From NCBI RefSeq assembly GCF_000709795.1, contig NZ_KL503802.1:62001-126000 (forward strand): DNA of 64,000 bases. Direction: 5' to 3'. Shown piece after piece: positions 17,894-27,679 of this stretch. A model generated the notes under the pieces. That model did not search any database, was not told where the DNA came from, and saw only the letters and a program-made list of their open reading frames with translations. Made by a program: the position numbers and the translations under genes. Each line of letters opens with the position of its first letter. Within the stretch, counting starts at the first letter, position 1. Source of the stretch: Bartonella bacilliformis Ver097 (GTDB lineage Bacteria; Pseudomonadota; Alphaproteobacteria; Rhizobiales; Rhizobiaceae).

Positions 17894-19144
17894 TTAAGCC
17901 CACTCTCCTCGACGAAATACAGGAACTCTCGTACCAACCTGCGTAATACCATCTATATCGATATCACCTGATCCAATCATCCAATCAATATGAATGATAC
18001 TCTTATTACCACCACGCATTGCGATCTCTTCTGCTGTCAACGATGACCCACTCAAGAAACATTTGGAATAACACTGTCCTAAAGCAATATGGCATGCAGC
18101 ATTTTCATCAAATAATGTATTATAAAAAAGTAATCCACTCTTAGAAATGGGTGAAGAATGTGGAACAAGAGCAACCTCACCTAATCGACTCGCACCTTCA
18201 TCGCTCTGTAAAACTTGTTGTAAGACTTGCTGACCTACCGAAGCACGTGCATCAACAATACGCCCTGCTTCAAAGCGCACTTCAATATTATCAATCAGTG
18301 CTCCTTGATAGGATAGTGGTTTCGTTGAACGAACAAAACCCTCAACCTTATAAGCATGAGGGGTAGTAAACACTTCTTCAGTTGGAATATTAGGATTACA
18401 AACAACACCGTTTTGAGCCGTAGAAGCTCCCCCTTGCCATTCATGCTCATCAGCTAGACCAACGATTAAATCCGTACCGGGCCCTGTAAAATGCAAAGCA
18501 GAAAAACGCTGCTCATTGAGCCATAATGAACGCTTTTTCAAAATTGTATTATGTGCATTCCACGCATGCACTGCATCATCCTCTGTAACGCGTGAAGAAG
18601 AAAAAATCGCATCAGCTAATTTTTTAATAGCTTCATCAACTGGCAAATCAGGAAACATCATCTTAGCCCATCCTACTGTGGGATAAGCAATAATTGACCA
18701 GTTAATAGCAAAATTGGATATTTTGTTAAGAGCAGGTTGATACGCCATAGAAGTAGCCTTATTCAACCGTGTTACTTTATCTAAATCTTGATTAGAAAGA
18801 AGTGAAGGATTATCACCAACAATCGCTAGACGCGCAGCACCATTTTCAAAAGCTTTCGCTATTCCCTCGTAAAGCCAAGAAGGCGCACTATCAAAACTCT
18901 CAGCATGTGCATTTTCGAAGCGCATCAATACCAAAGCTTCATCACCCAAAATTGGTGTAATAACACCAGCGCCAGCTTTATAAGCATGATAAGCAATACG
19001 TCGTACCAGAGGTAAAGTTTCAACTGGAGCCGTCAGAACGAGATCTTGTCCTTTTTGTAAATTGAGCCCTACTTTTACTGCAACTTCTGCAAGACGATCA
19101 AGCATTTCAGGAAAAATCGTCTTCGTATGAATGTCAAAGCACAT
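17894..19144 (-). CDS. M29 family aminopeptidase
   Basis: 416 aa, the usual length for family M29 (AmpS/PepS/aminopeptidase T). Visible family features include FTGPGTDLIVGLADEHEWQG, NIPTEEVFTTPHAYKVEGFV (metal-binding Glu and catalytic region), GEVALVPHSSPISKSGLLFY, FDENAACHIALGQCY, and near the end HIDWMIGSGDIDIDGI (metal-binding His and Asp). It is a cytosolic metallo-aminopeptidase releasing N-terminal residues from peptides. The start is the ATG at 19144 with AAGGGG 7 nt upstream; a TTG immediately before it would add one residue. It is 25 nt downstream of the cell-wall hydrolase gene. Confidence 0.88.
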   Translation of the reverse strand: MCFDIHTKTIFPEMLDRLAEVAVKVGLNLQKGQDLVLTAPVETLPLVRRIAYHAYKAGAGVITPILGDEALVLMRFENAHAESFDSAPSWLYEGIAKAFENGAARLAIVGDNPSLLSNQDLDKVTRLNKATSMAYQPALNKISNFAINWSIIAYPTVGWAKMMFPDLPVDEAIKKLADAIFSSSRVTEDDAVHAWNAHNTILKKRSLWLNEQRFSALHFTGPGTDLIVGLADEHEWQGGASTAQNGVVCNPNIPTEEVFTTPHAYKVEGFVRSTKPLSYQGALIDNIEVRFEAGRIVDARASVGQQVLQQVLQSDEGASRLGEVALVPHSSPISKSGLLFYNTLFDENAACHIALGQCYSKCFLSGSSLTAEEIAMRGGNKSIIHIDWMIGSGDIDIDGITQVGTRVPVFRRGEWA

Positions 19145-19168
19145 CACAATACCCCTTTGGTTATCAAA

Positions 19169-20023
19169 TTACCGAATTCTATAATGCTCTTCTAACATTG
19201 CAACAACTGCATTTAACTTACTTTGTGAAGGAATAGCATACACCTGAACTAATTGACTACCGTGCATCCGATCAGTACGATTAGGTGCAGGCATAGGAAT
19301 GGGAATTGCACTAAATTGCGCAACAGCAGAAGAAGAAGTAGCATCTATTTCATTTTTCTGCTTCACTTCTATTGAAAAAAATGCTTTTTGAATTTCATTT
19401 TTTTCTGTTGCTCTCTTGTCCAGATCTAAATCGGCAAAGCTTGGTATATTGCCAGAATGTTCTTGGGCAAAAGCAACGGCAACATTATAAGGGCGATCAT
19501 TAACAGGAACCTGGAGTGATCCATCACGTGCCCGCTTTTCATAGAAAGCATTTCCCCCTGCTATACGAACATAGTGCATATTCTTATATGGAAAAGACAA
19601 TCCAGCGGTATGAAAAAACATGGCGTTTTTACTTTTTTTATCTCTTTCACCACGTAAAACAGCATCTGCTGCTTCTTTAACACGAGCAACAGACGCCCGC
19701 TCAGTCATAGGACGCGTTAACACACCAGGAGCAAATTGTTTGCGCTGACCAACAACACCACAAATTGTCTTTGGATAAGCCGTTGAATTAACACGATTCA
19801 TAACAACCGTGCCAACAGCAATCATTCCCTCACGGCTTGAACGATTGGATTCAAAATACATTGCACGCATCAAACATTGGCGTTCTGTCAGTGGATATAC
19901 AGTCTCCTTAGCTTCTTTATTATCATCTACCTTTTTTATACCCAAGTAATTTGCAGAGCAACCCGCTGTAATCAACGATAATAAAGAAAGTGCAACAATC
20001 ATAATCCAACGATTTTTTTTCAT
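19169..20023 (-). CDS. SleB-type cell wall hydrolase, predicted lipoprotein
   Basis: 284 aa from the ATG at 20023 (a TTG at 20032 with a better-placed AGGA would add three residues). A lipoprotein signal peptide ends in the lipobox LITAGC with Cys22. The Hydrolase_2 (SleB) domain covers roughly residues 45-175: LTERQCLMRAMYFESNRSSR, GTVVMNRVNSTAYPKTICGV, GERDKKSKNAMFFHTAGLSF. The conserved Glu of YFESN is the presumed catalytic residue. The C-terminal third is variable and Ser/Pro rich. It is probably a periplasmic, membrane-anchored peptidoglycan hydrolase or lytic enzyme; in alphaproteobacteria it is not linked to sporulation. Confidence 0.85.
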   Translation of the reverse strand: MKKNRWIMIVALSLLSLITAGCSANYLGIKKVDDNKEAKETVYPLTERQCLMRAMYFESNRSSREGMIAVGTVVMNRVNSTAYPKTICGVVGQRKQFAPGVLTRPMTERASVARVKEAADAVLRGERDKKSKNAMFFHTAGLSFPYKNMHYVRIAGGNAFYEKRARDGSLQVPVNDRPYNVAVAFAQEHSGNIPSFADLDLDKRATEKNEIQKAFFSIEVKQKNEIDATSSSAVAQFSAIPIPMPAPNRTDRMHGSQLVQVYAIPSQSKLNAVVAMLEEHYRIR

Positions 20024-20312
20024 CTTATGCAATAAATTCCTATGTTTTTAAAAACAATAAAACGAGGATAAACTCTAAATGTAGATTGAAGAAATATATA
20101 TCGCTAATGATTAGCTTTTCAGAAGATTTTAATACGTAGAGTCATCAGGGAAAACTAATATATAAAAAATAATAAGAAAATCTTAATCTAAAGAATATTT
20201 CATTACCCGAATGATGCGTATTTAATTAATCATTCTATTCTTAATAGCCGAAGCAACTATTAATGTCTGAAATACTCTTTTGCCCACTTTCATTTTCTTT
20301 TAAGATTAGCAC

Positions 20313-21035
20313 TTAATCTATTTTCTTATCTTTCACTCCAACTTCATACGTAAGATCATCACGAGGACGATCAAAAGACATATAATGACCTGTTATAATA
20401 TAATGCAGTGTTTCAGCGATATTAGTAACATGATCTCCAATTCGCTCAACACTTTTTGCACAAAAAAGCAAATGCGTACAAACTGTAATATTACGCATAT
20501 CCTCCATCATATAAGTCAAAAGCTCCCGAAAAAGAGATGTATATAAAGCGTCAATTTTATTATCACGGTCACGTACCGCATCAGTGCGATCCAATAATCG
20601 ATGTGTATAAGCGTCTAACACTTCTTTCAGCTGATTGAGTGCTAAAGCTGTAATCGCTTCAAGCCCACGGTAAAAAGCAGCTGGTTGACGTATTTCTGAA
20701 ATAGCAACCGCTCGCTTAGCGATGTTTTTTGCCATATCCCCAATCCGTTCAAGATCAGAAGAAATACGAATAGCACCAACAATTTCACGCAAATCAACAG
20801 CCATCGGTTGACGTTTACAAATAATCGTCATTGCTTTTTCATTAATATCACGTTCTGCCTCATCTAAAAATAAATCATCAGAAATCACCTTAGCAGCAAG
20901 CTGAAGATCATCAGAAACAATCGATGCCAAAGAACATCCAATCATTCTCTCTGCATAATCACCCATCTCTACAATTTTTTCTGCTAAATATTTTAACTCT
21001 ACATCATAAGAACGGACGGTATGACTCATAGACAT
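20313..21035 (-). CDS. phoU: Phosphate signalling regulator PhoU
   Basis: 240 aa, two PhoU helical repeats. The metal-binding E/DxxxD motifs are visible in the first repeat (LERIGDMAKNIAKRA) and the second (VERIGDHVTNIAETL). PhoU links the Pst transporter to the PhoR/PhoB sensor system and restrains phosphate uptake. It is the last gene of pstS-C-A-B-phoU and lies 22 nt after pstB. No phoB or phoR gene is present in the window, unlike many rhizobial loci where phoB follows. Confidence 0.95.
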   Translation of the reverse strand: MSMSHTVRSYDVELKYLAEKIVEMGDYAERMIGCSLASIVSDDLQLAAKVISDDLFLDEAERDINEKAMTIICKRQPMAVDLREIVGAIRISSDLERIGDMAKNIAKRAVAISEIRQPAAFYRGLEAITALALNQLKEVLDAYTHRLLDRTDAVRDRDNKIDALYTSLFRELLTYMMEDMRNITVCTHLLFCAKSVERIGDHVTNIAETLHYIITGHYMSFDRPRDDLTYEVGVKDKKID

Positions 21036-21057
21036 ATCCTATACTCCTCAATTCGAC

Positions 21058-21816
21058 TTACCCGAAACGCCCTGTAATATAATCTTGCGTACGCTCCTCT
21101 TTCGGTGAGGTAAACATCATTTCAGTTTCACCAACTTCTACTAGATGCCCCAAATGAAACATAGCCGTATATTGCGAAACACGTGCAGCTTGTTGCATTG
21201 AATGTGTTACAATAACGATTGTATAATTTTCCCGTAACGCATCAATAAGTTCTTCAATACGTGCTGTTGCAATTGGATCAAGAGCCGAACATGGTTCATC
21301 CATCAAGATCACTTCAGGATTCACCGCAATAGCACGCGCAATACATAAACGTTGTTGCTGCCCTCCTGACAAACTCGTCCCTGCCCCATGAAGGCGATCT
21401 TTCACTTCTTCAAATAATCCAGCCTGTATCAAACTTTTTTCAACCATATCATGCAATTCAGCACGGGATTTTACTAAACCATGAATCCTTGGCCCATAAG
21501 CAACATTTTCAAAAATAGATTTTGGAAAAGGATTGGGTTTTTGAAAGACCATCCCAACACGTGTGCGCAATTCGACAACATCAATTTGAGAATCATAGAT
21601 ATTCTCATCATCTAAAGTAACAAGACCCGTTACTTTAGCGCCCTCAATGATATCATTCATACGGTTAAAACAACGTAAAAAAGTTGATTTCCCGCAGCCT
21701 GAAGGGCCAATTAACGCAGTCACTTGATGTTTTAAGATATCAAGAGTAATGCCATGAAGTGCTTCTTTTCCTCCATAAAAAACTTTCACATCTTGACCGC
21801 GCATTTTGATCTTCAT
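21058..21816 (-). CDS. pstB: Phosphate ABC transporter ATP-binding protein PstB
   Basis: 252 aa ABC ATPase. Walker A is GPSGCGKST, the signature is LSGGQQQR, Walker B is [13 protein letters not shown], and the switch His is in IVTHSMQQ. The [20 protein letters not shown] block is typical of PstB. It powers high-affinity phosphate uptake with PstA and PstC. An AGG ribosome site precedes the ATG; the gene lies 41 nt after pstA. Confidence 0.97.
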   Translation of the reverse strand: MKIKMRGQDVKVFYGGKEALHGITLDILKHQVTALIGPSGCGKSTFLRCFNRMNDIIEGAKVTGLVTLDDENIYDSQIDVVELRTRVGMVFQKPNPFPKSIFENVAYGPRIHGLVKSRAELHDMVEKSLIQAGLFEEVKDRLHGAGTSLSGGQQQRLCIARAIAVNPEVILMDEPCSALDPIATARIEELIDALRENYTIVIVTHSMQQAARVSQYTAMFHLGHLVEVGETEMMFTSPKEERTQDYITGRFG

Positions 21817-21857
21817 GACAGACCTAACCTTATTTTAATATACAAACTTTCTTTAAA

Positions 21858-23150
21858 TTACCAACGCCGCTCAAATCGTCGCCGCAAAAGAACAACTGCA
21901 ATATTCATAACAGCAAGAAAAATCATTAATACAATAATAGCACCCGATGTCTTTTCAATAAAAGCTCGTTCTGCTTCACCAGCCCACATAAAAATTTGAA
22001 CAGGCAAAGCAGTTGCTGGATCCATCGGCGTGGTAGGAACATTCGCAACAAAAGCAACCATCCCAACCAAAAGTAAAGGAGCTGTTTCTCCTAACGCCTG
22101 GGCTAAACCAATAATTGTACCAGTCAGAATACCAGGCGCAGCTAAAGGAACAACATGATGAAAAACCATTTGCGTCTTTGATGCTCCCAACCCTAAAGCT
22201 GCTGCACGAATAGAAAATGGAACAGCCCGCAAAGCAGAACGGGTGGCAATAATAATTGTTGGCAATGTCATAAGAGTTAAAACAAGCCCACCTACAAAAG
22301 ATGCTGAACGCGGCATCCCACACACATTAATAAAAATAGAAAGCCCTAAAAGACCAAAAATAATCGAAGGAACCGCAGCAAGATTATTGATATTAACCTC
22401 TATCAAATCTGTCAATTTATTTTTGTGCCCATATTCTTCAAGATAAATAGCTGTTGCCATACCAATAGGCAATGAACCCATTAAAACAATAATCATCATA
22501 AAAAGAGAGCCCATGATGGCGACACCTAATCCTGAGGTCTCAGGGCGACTTGATGCACCCAATGTAAAAAAACCGTAATTAAATGCCTGATAAAGTGTAC
22601 CATCATCCGTTAAATGCTTCATCCACTCTATTCTTTGATTAAAAATTTTGCGATTTTTTCCTGTGACATGAAGATCAATCTGCCCTTTATAAGCTGAGTC
22701 AATGTCTGCTGCCGCTAAAACTTTAATTTTTTGTGTTGTTCCAATCAGATTTGGATTCTTTATAATCATATCACGCAACTGAACACGTATACCATGAGAA
22801 AACATGCGGCTAACATTACGCATCAATGCCTGATCATTGTGATCTACTCCAAGTTTTGTAGCTAAAGCATTGCTTACAAGAAGCGGATAATTGGCAGTCA
22901 TTAATATTTTGGGATTAATCATACGTTGTCCATTTGGATCAATTATTTTCTCGTCCAAATAAACCGATAATGCCATTTCACTTTGAAAAAAAGCTGTATA
23001 ACCTCGACTGATCACAGACCATAAAAGAATAGCCAAAAAGGACAAACCAATAAAAATGGCGATTAAACCATAAGCACGAAAACGACACTCAGCCCAATAG
23101 CGACGTTTTAGGCCAATATTTCGGCGATGAGAGAGAGAATACCCTTTCAT
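21858..23150 (-). CDS. pstA: Phosphate ABC transporter permease PstA
   Basis: 430 aa, longer than the roughly 300 aa of E. coli PstA. The extra N-terminal part (about residues 1-190) has one transmembrane segment (LIAIFIGLSFLAILLWSVIS) and a periplasmic region, matching the DUF3333 extension seen in alphaproteobacterial PstA. The C-terminal MetI-type permease domain has the coupling loop RAAALGLGASKTQMVFHHVV. It forms the inner-membrane channel with PstC. The start codon overlaps the pstC stop by 4 nt (ATGA), so translation is coupled. Confidence 0.95.
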   Translation of the reverse strand: MKGYSLSHRRNIGLKRRYWAECRFRAYGLIAIFIGLSFLAILLWSVISRGYTAFFQSEMALSVYLDEKIIDPNGQRMINPKILMTANYPLLVSNALATKLGVDHNDQALMRNVSRMFSHGIRVQLRDMIIKNPNLIGTTQKIKVLAAADIDSAYKGQIDLHVTGKNRKIFNQRIEWMKHLTDDGTLYQAFNYGFFTLGASSRPETSGLGVAIMGSLFMMIIVLMGSLPIGMATAIYLEEYGHKNKLTDLIEVNINNLAAVPSIIFGLLGLSIFINVCGMPRSASFVGGLVLTLMTLPTIIIATRSALRAVPFSIRAAALGLGASKTQMVFHHVVPLAAPGILTGTIIGLAQALGETAPLLLVGMVAFVANVPTTPMDPATALPVQIFMWAGEAERAFIEKTSGAIIVLMIFLAVMNIAVVLLRRRFERRW

Positions 23151-24607
23151 TCGTAGTGCTTTCGATATTTACGCACTATGTAAAGAGCAAAAATATTCAT
23201 CAAAAGAGTAAAAACAAAAAGCGTCATCCCTAGAGCAAAAGCTACCAGAGTTTGTGGTGAATTAAACTCAAGATCACCAGTCAATTGATTAACAATTTTA
23301 ACTGTCATTGTTGTCATTGCTGCAAATGGATTAAGAGTCAAATTCGCTGCAACACCTGCTGCTAAAACAACAATCATTGTTTCTCCAATTGCACGTGATG
23401 CTGTCAACAAAATGGCTCCCACAATCCCAGGAAGTGCTGCTGGTATAACAACTTTTTTAATCGTTTCAGATTGCGTTGCTCCTAGGCCATAGGAACCTTC
23501 ACGCAAAGAATGCGGAACAGCAGTAATAATATCATCTGATAAAGATGAAACAAATGGGATGAGCATAATTCCCATCACTAGACCAGCAGTTAGAACGCTT
23601 TGGGCCATGATAAAACCAGTTCCACCAGAAAAAGCAATAGAGAGATCACGCAAAAAAGGTCCAACAACCATCAAAGCAAAAAAGCCATAAACAATTGTTG
23701 GAATACCAGCAAGTACTTCCAATAGTGGTTTTACAATTGACCGCAATTTACTAGAAGCATATTCAGCCATATAAATAGCAGCAAATAACCCAACAGGAAC
23801 AGAAAAAATCATTGCCACAAACGCAATATAAAATGTGCCCGCAAGTAACGGTATTAAACCAAATTGTCCAATCTCATCCCCAGAACCACTAGCTGAAAAA
23901 CGGGGATCCCAAACCGTCCCAAAAAAGAAATTTGAAAATGGCACAAATTGAAAAAAACTAATCGTCTGAAAAAACATGGAAGCTACAATGCCGATTGTTA
24001 TTAACACCGTCATCGCAGATGCACAAAACAATCCAATAATAACTAAACGCTCAACTTTATTGCGCACACGTTGATGTGGAGCAACATGCATCACTCCAAA
24101 GACAAAGCCACTAAACGCAATAATAAAAAGTAAAATACGCCCTATAAATTGCAATTTTTCAGAAGAAAAGTACCACGACTTTGCTATCCGCAACACATAT
24201 TCCGGTGCATCTACGGGTAAAACAAATCCCTTCGCTAACAATTGTGTCCGCACATCTCCATAAGAAGCAATAGACAAAATCCCCTCAGAATTGGGCATAA
24301 TTCTAACTAAACTACAAATAGTCGTCCAAACAATATCACGATTAACAGTTTCTGTTATAGATTCTTCTACAGCCTCAACTTCCTGCAAAGCACTATATTC
24401 TAAGTAAACTAAACTCCCACTATGCCAACATATCAAAAAAACAAGGGCTGGGATAACAATCATTACAAATGTCCACCAACCATAATAATGTGCACGAGAA
24501 TGCATTTTGAGTCCTGTCGACTCAAGACGAGAAGCTCGCATATAAGAAATGCAAAAGCCTATACAACCAAAAATTAGTAGCAGTGCAATAACCAGAAACA
24601 CGGGCAT
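23147..24607 (-). CDS. pstC: Phosphate ABC transporter permease PstC
   Basis: 486 aa, against about 320 in E. coli. The N-terminal half contains additional membrane segments (VFLVIALLLIFGCIGFCISY, TFVMIVIPALVFLICW, IGRILLFIIAFSGFVFGVM) and a periplasmic region, the long form usual in alphaproteobacteria. The MetI-type permease core carries the coupling loop LREGSYGLGATQSETIKKVV. It partners with PstA in the inner membrane. It lies 62 nt downstream of pstS. Confidence 0.95.
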   Translation of the reverse strand: MPVFLVIALLLIFGCIGFCISYMRASRLESTGLKMHSRAHYYGWWTFVMIVIPALVFLICWHSGSLVYLEYSALQEVEAVEESITETVNRDIVWTTICSLVRIMPNSEGILSIASYGDVRTQLLAKGFVLPVDAPEYVLRIAKSWYFSSEKLQFIGRILLFIIAFSGFVFGVMHVAPHQRVRNKVERLVIIGLFCASAMTVLITIGIVASMFFQTISFFQFVPFSNFFFGTVWDPRFSASGSGDEIGQFGLIPLLAGTFYIAFVAMIFSVPVGLFAAIYMAEYASSKLRSIVKPLLEVLAGIPTIVYGFFALMVVGPFLRDLSIAFSGGTGFIMAQSVLTAGLVMGIMLIPFVSSLSDDIITAVPHSLREGSYGLGATQSETIKKVVIPAALPGIVGAILLTASRAIGETMIVVLAAGVAANLTLNPFAAMTTMTVKIVNQLTGDLEFNSPQTLVAFALGMTLFVFTLLMNIFALYIVRKYRKHYE

Positions 24608-24669
24608 ATTATCTTTTAATGTTTACAAAAAAGCAACACAGAAGAATCTATATATCAAAACTCAGAAAA

Positions 24670-25716
24670 TCACTTCAAAGTCATCACTGTATTCGCAGAA
24701 AAAGAAGCTCGTTGTTCTTGCTGTTCTTTTTCAGGAGCAATAACCAAACCATATTCAGCTAATGGACCATTTGGACCAATCATTTCCTCAGAAAGAAAAA
24801 AGTCAACATATTCCCATAAACCTGGTACAATGCCTAAATGCGCTTTTTTAACATAAAAGAAAAGTGGACGCGAAACCGGATATTGACCACTGAAAATTGT
24901 TTCAGTGCTTGGTTCAACATTATTAATATGTACAACCTTAATTTTGTCAGCATTATTTTCATAAAAAGACCAACTAAAAACACCAATACCTGTTTTATGG
25001 GAGGTTAGACGAGCAAATGTTTCCGAATAATCTCCATCAATATCAATAGCCTTCCCATCCTTACGCACAGCAATACATGCAGCATTGATCTCTTTATCAT
25101 TCATCCCTAAAGCCTTCATCGCCTTAACGGCTCCGCTGTCCTTACAGCCTTCAATGAGCAATTTTTCTTCAAAAACTTCACGTGTTCCATGTTTTTCACC
25201 AGGGATATAAACCGCAATCACCCAATCAGGAAGAGCATTATTAATTGCACTCCATTTTCTTACCTTATTTGGCTGCAATTTTCCATTCACCACAACCTGA
25301 GCAGCAAGAGCTTTATAAATATCTACTGGTCGTAATTTCCAATCAGGACCATTAATATCTGTTGCAAAAACAATCCCATCATACCCGATGCGAATCTCCT
25401 CAACATCTTTTACACCAGCACTAAAACAAGATCGTAACTCACTTGGTTTCATTGCACGTGAAGTATTTACAATATCAATTGTACTCTTTCCAATACCACG
25501 ACAAAATTCTTTAATACCAGCACCTGAACCACCTGATTCAACAACTGGAATCTTAAAATTAGGATAAACTTCTCCAAATGTCTCAGCAACAATTTTTACA
25601 TAAGGCAAAACTGTAGATGAACCTGCAATTTGAATTCGATCGCGAGCATTGCTAACATCAACCAACGATGTAACCATGAAAATCAGTCCGACTCCAACCG
25701 ATGATAATTTACTCAT
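24670..25716 (-). CDS. pstS: Periplasmic phosphate-binding protein PstS
   Basis: 348 aa. A signal peptide (MSKLSSVGVGLIFMVTSLVD, cleavage near VSNA) is followed by IQIAGSSTVLPYVKIVAETF, with the Ser/Thr phosphate-binding loop GSSTV, and ESGGSGAGIKEFCRG, another ligand loop. It delivers inorganic phosphate to PstCA. It is the first gene of the pst operon; the 146-nt upstream region has a TATACT element but I did not find a convincing Pho box. Confidence 0.95.
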   Translation of the reverse strand: MSKLSSVGVGLIFMVTSLVDVSNARDRIQIAGSSTVLPYVKIVAETFGEVYPNFKIPVVESGGSGAGIKEFCRGIGKSTIDIVNTSRAMKPSELRSCFSAGVKDVEEIRIGYDGIVFATDINGPDWKLRPVDIYKALAAQVVVNGKLQPNKVRKWSAINNALPDWVIAVYIPGEKHGTREVFEEKLLIEGCKDSGAVKAMKALGMNDKEINAACIAVRKDGKAIDIDGDYSETFARLTSHKTGIGVFSWSFYENNADKIKVVHINNVEPSTETIFSGQYPVSRPLFFYVKKAHLGIVPGLWEYVDFFLSEEMIGPNGPLAEYGLVIAPEKEQQEQRASFSANTVMTLK

Positions 25717-25862
25717 CTATAAATTCCCCAATGTTAAAAGGCCTTTTTTAGTATCATTGAAACAACTTAAATGCTCGTTTACAATCTGCAGTATACCACA
25801 CAATCAAAAAATGTTTTTTACTTTATAACCAAATCACATTTTAGCCATCTATTCAAACAAAT

Positions 25863-26801
25863 TTAACTTGAACGTTTGGATTCAACTATATCCCAAAAAA
25901 GAGAAGCTATATGTGCACCACCAAAGCGTTTAATTTCACGAATTCCTGTAGGAGAAGTAACATTAATTTCCGTTATATAATCCCCAATCACATCAATTCC
26001 TACAAGAAAAAAACCACGTTCCCGCAAAACTGAACCAATGCGTGCACAAATTTCATGATCGCGTTCAGTCAAATCAGTATTTTCTGCTCGACCTCCAACA
26101 TGCATATTAGAACGAATATCCATTTCTTCTGGAACCCGATTAATCGCCCCAACAGGCATGCCATCAAGTAAGATAATACGTTTATCACCTTTCCGAACCC
26201 CATCCAAATAACGCTGAACAATAAAAGGTTCACGATAACTTTTTTCAAAAATTTCCAAGAGCGATGTCAAATTGCGATCATCCTGTTTCAGATAAAAAAC
26301 ACCCGCTCCTCCATTACCATAGAGCGGTTTAATAATAATATCACCAACTGTTGCTCTAAATGCGTTCACTTCTTCAATATCTTTTGTAATTAATGTTTCT
26401 GGCATCAAATCAGAAAATTCCGTAACAAAAATCTTCTCGGGACTATTACGCACCCATACCGGATCATTCACAACCAGAGTTTTAGGATGAATGCGTTCTA
26501 GCAGATGAGTTGTCGTGATATAATGCATATCAAAAGGTGGATCTTGGCGTAAAAGAATCACATCCATTTCCATTAATTCTGTACGCACAGGCTCTCCTAA
26601 TTGATAATGATCTCTCTCTTTATCACGCACAGTTAATGGCTCTAACCATGCAATAACACAGCCATTATGCATAAATAAACGATCCGGTGTATAATGAAAA
26701 AGATGGTGTCCACGTTCTTGTGCTGCCAAAGCAAGTGCAAACGTGGTATCTCCTTGAATTTGAATCGTCGAAATATGATCCATTTGAAGAGCAATTTTCA
26801 T
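25863..26801 (-). CDS. gshB: Glutathione synthetase
   Basis: 312 aa, ATP-grasp ligase of the bacterial GshB family. Features are [20 protein letters not shown] at the N-terminus, [16 protein letters not shown] (nucleotide-binding loop), and [20 protein letters not shown] with the metal-binding E-x-N residues near the end. It joins gamma-glutamylcysteine and glycine to form glutathione in the cytosol. The start is the ATG at 26801, 8 nt after AGGAGG; a TTG directly before it is less likely. It is divergent from the MoeB-like gene with only 89 nt between them. Confidence 0.96.
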   Translation of the reverse strand: MKIALQMDHISTIQIQGDTTFALALAAQERGHHLFHYTPDRLFMHNGCVIAWLEPLTVRDKERDHYQLGEPVRTELMEMDVILLRQDPPFDMHYITTTHLLERIHPKTLVVNDPVWVRNSPEKIFVTEFSDLMPETLITKDIEEVNAFRATVGDIIIKPLYGNGGAGVFYLKQDDRNLTSLLEIFEKSYREPFIVQRYLDGVRKGDKRIILLDGMPVGAINRVPEEMDIRSNMHVGGRAENTDLTERDHEICARIGSVLRERGFFLVGIDVIGDYITEINVTSPTGIREIKRFGGAHIASLFWDIVESKRSS

Positions 26802-26890
26802 CAATAAAACCTCCTATCACTAAAAGCAGATCAGTTTAATAAGCCATAAACTTATTAAACGATAATAAAGACTATGACAGGAGAAAGCTC

Positions 26891-27679
26891 ATGACACAAA
26901 AAATTGACGAAAAATTTAGCAAAGAAGAAATTGAGCGTTACGCACGCCATATTATTTTGCCTGAAATTGGTGGAACAGGACAACAAAAACTCAAAGCAGC
27001 CCGCGTTCTTGTTATCGGTGCAGGCGGTCTTGGTTCCTCCGTTCTAACCTATCTTGCTGCAGTAGGCGTTGGGACGCTTGGAATTGTTGATGATGACATC
27101 GTTTCACTTTCTAATTTACATCGTCAAATTATCCATACAACCAATACACTTCACCAATATAAAACTGTCAGTGCTGAAACTACTATAAAGGCAATAAACC
27201 CCCATGTTACAGTTGAAAAACATAATCTACACTTAGATGAAAGTAATGTAGATAAATTGCTTAGTGCTTATCACATAATTATCGATGGTAGCGATAATTT
27301 TTCAACACGCTATTTGCTTGCTGACTATGCTGCTCTCTTAGCTAAGCCTCTAATAAGTGGTGCTATAAACCGATTTGAAGGCTCGTTAACAGTGCTTATA
27401 CCCTATAGAGACAATAATCCTCATTATCGCGATTTATTTCCTAACCCACCAGATGCCAACACAATACCCACATGTGCTGAAGCTGGAATCATTGGGACTT
27501 TACCAGGCGTTATAGGCACCCTACAAGCAATGGAAGCCATTAAACTTATTACAAATATTGGAGATCCCTTAATAGGAAAAATCCTTCTCTATAATGGACT
27601 ATCAGCAAAATTTGATACAATTTTCTACAAACGGCCAACTTCTCAAGAAAATGCAGCAGCCATTAAATTGTGCGTATAG
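26891..27679 (+). CDS. MoeB/ThiF/HesA family adenylyltransferase lacking the usual zinc ligands
   Basis: 262 aa E1-like enzyme. The ATP-binding loop VIGAGGLGSSVLTYLAAVG, the Arg finger area LSNLHRQIIH, and DGSDNFSTRYLLAD are intact, and PTCAEAGIIGTLPGVIG holds the candidate catalytic Cys. The protein would adenylate the C-terminus of a MoaD or ThiS sulfur carrier for molybdopterin or thiamine synthesis. The positions where MoeB has its first zinc CxxC read PHYRDLF, and the C-terminal CxxC is absent. There is no rhodanese domain. The 3' end overlaps the convergent yejF gene by 37 nt. MoeB versus ThiF is not resolved. Confidence 0.87.
   Translation: MTQKIDEKFSKEEIERYARHIILPEIGGTGQQKLKAARVLVIGAGGLGSSVLTYLAAVGVGTLGIVDDDIVSLSNLHRQIIHTTNTLHQYKTVSAETTIKAINPHVTVEKHNLHLDESNVDKLLSAYHIIIDGSDNFSTRYLLADYAALLAKPLISGAINRFEGSLTVLIPYRDNNPHYRDLFPNPPDANTIPTCAEAGIIGTLPGVIGTLQAMEAIKLITNIGDPLIGKILLYNGLSAKFDTIFYKRPTSQENAAAIKLCV

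Noticed and set aside
25717-25862. Possible Pho box upstream of pstS
   Set aside because: No pair of TGTCA-like direct repeats was found; only a TATACT element is visible.
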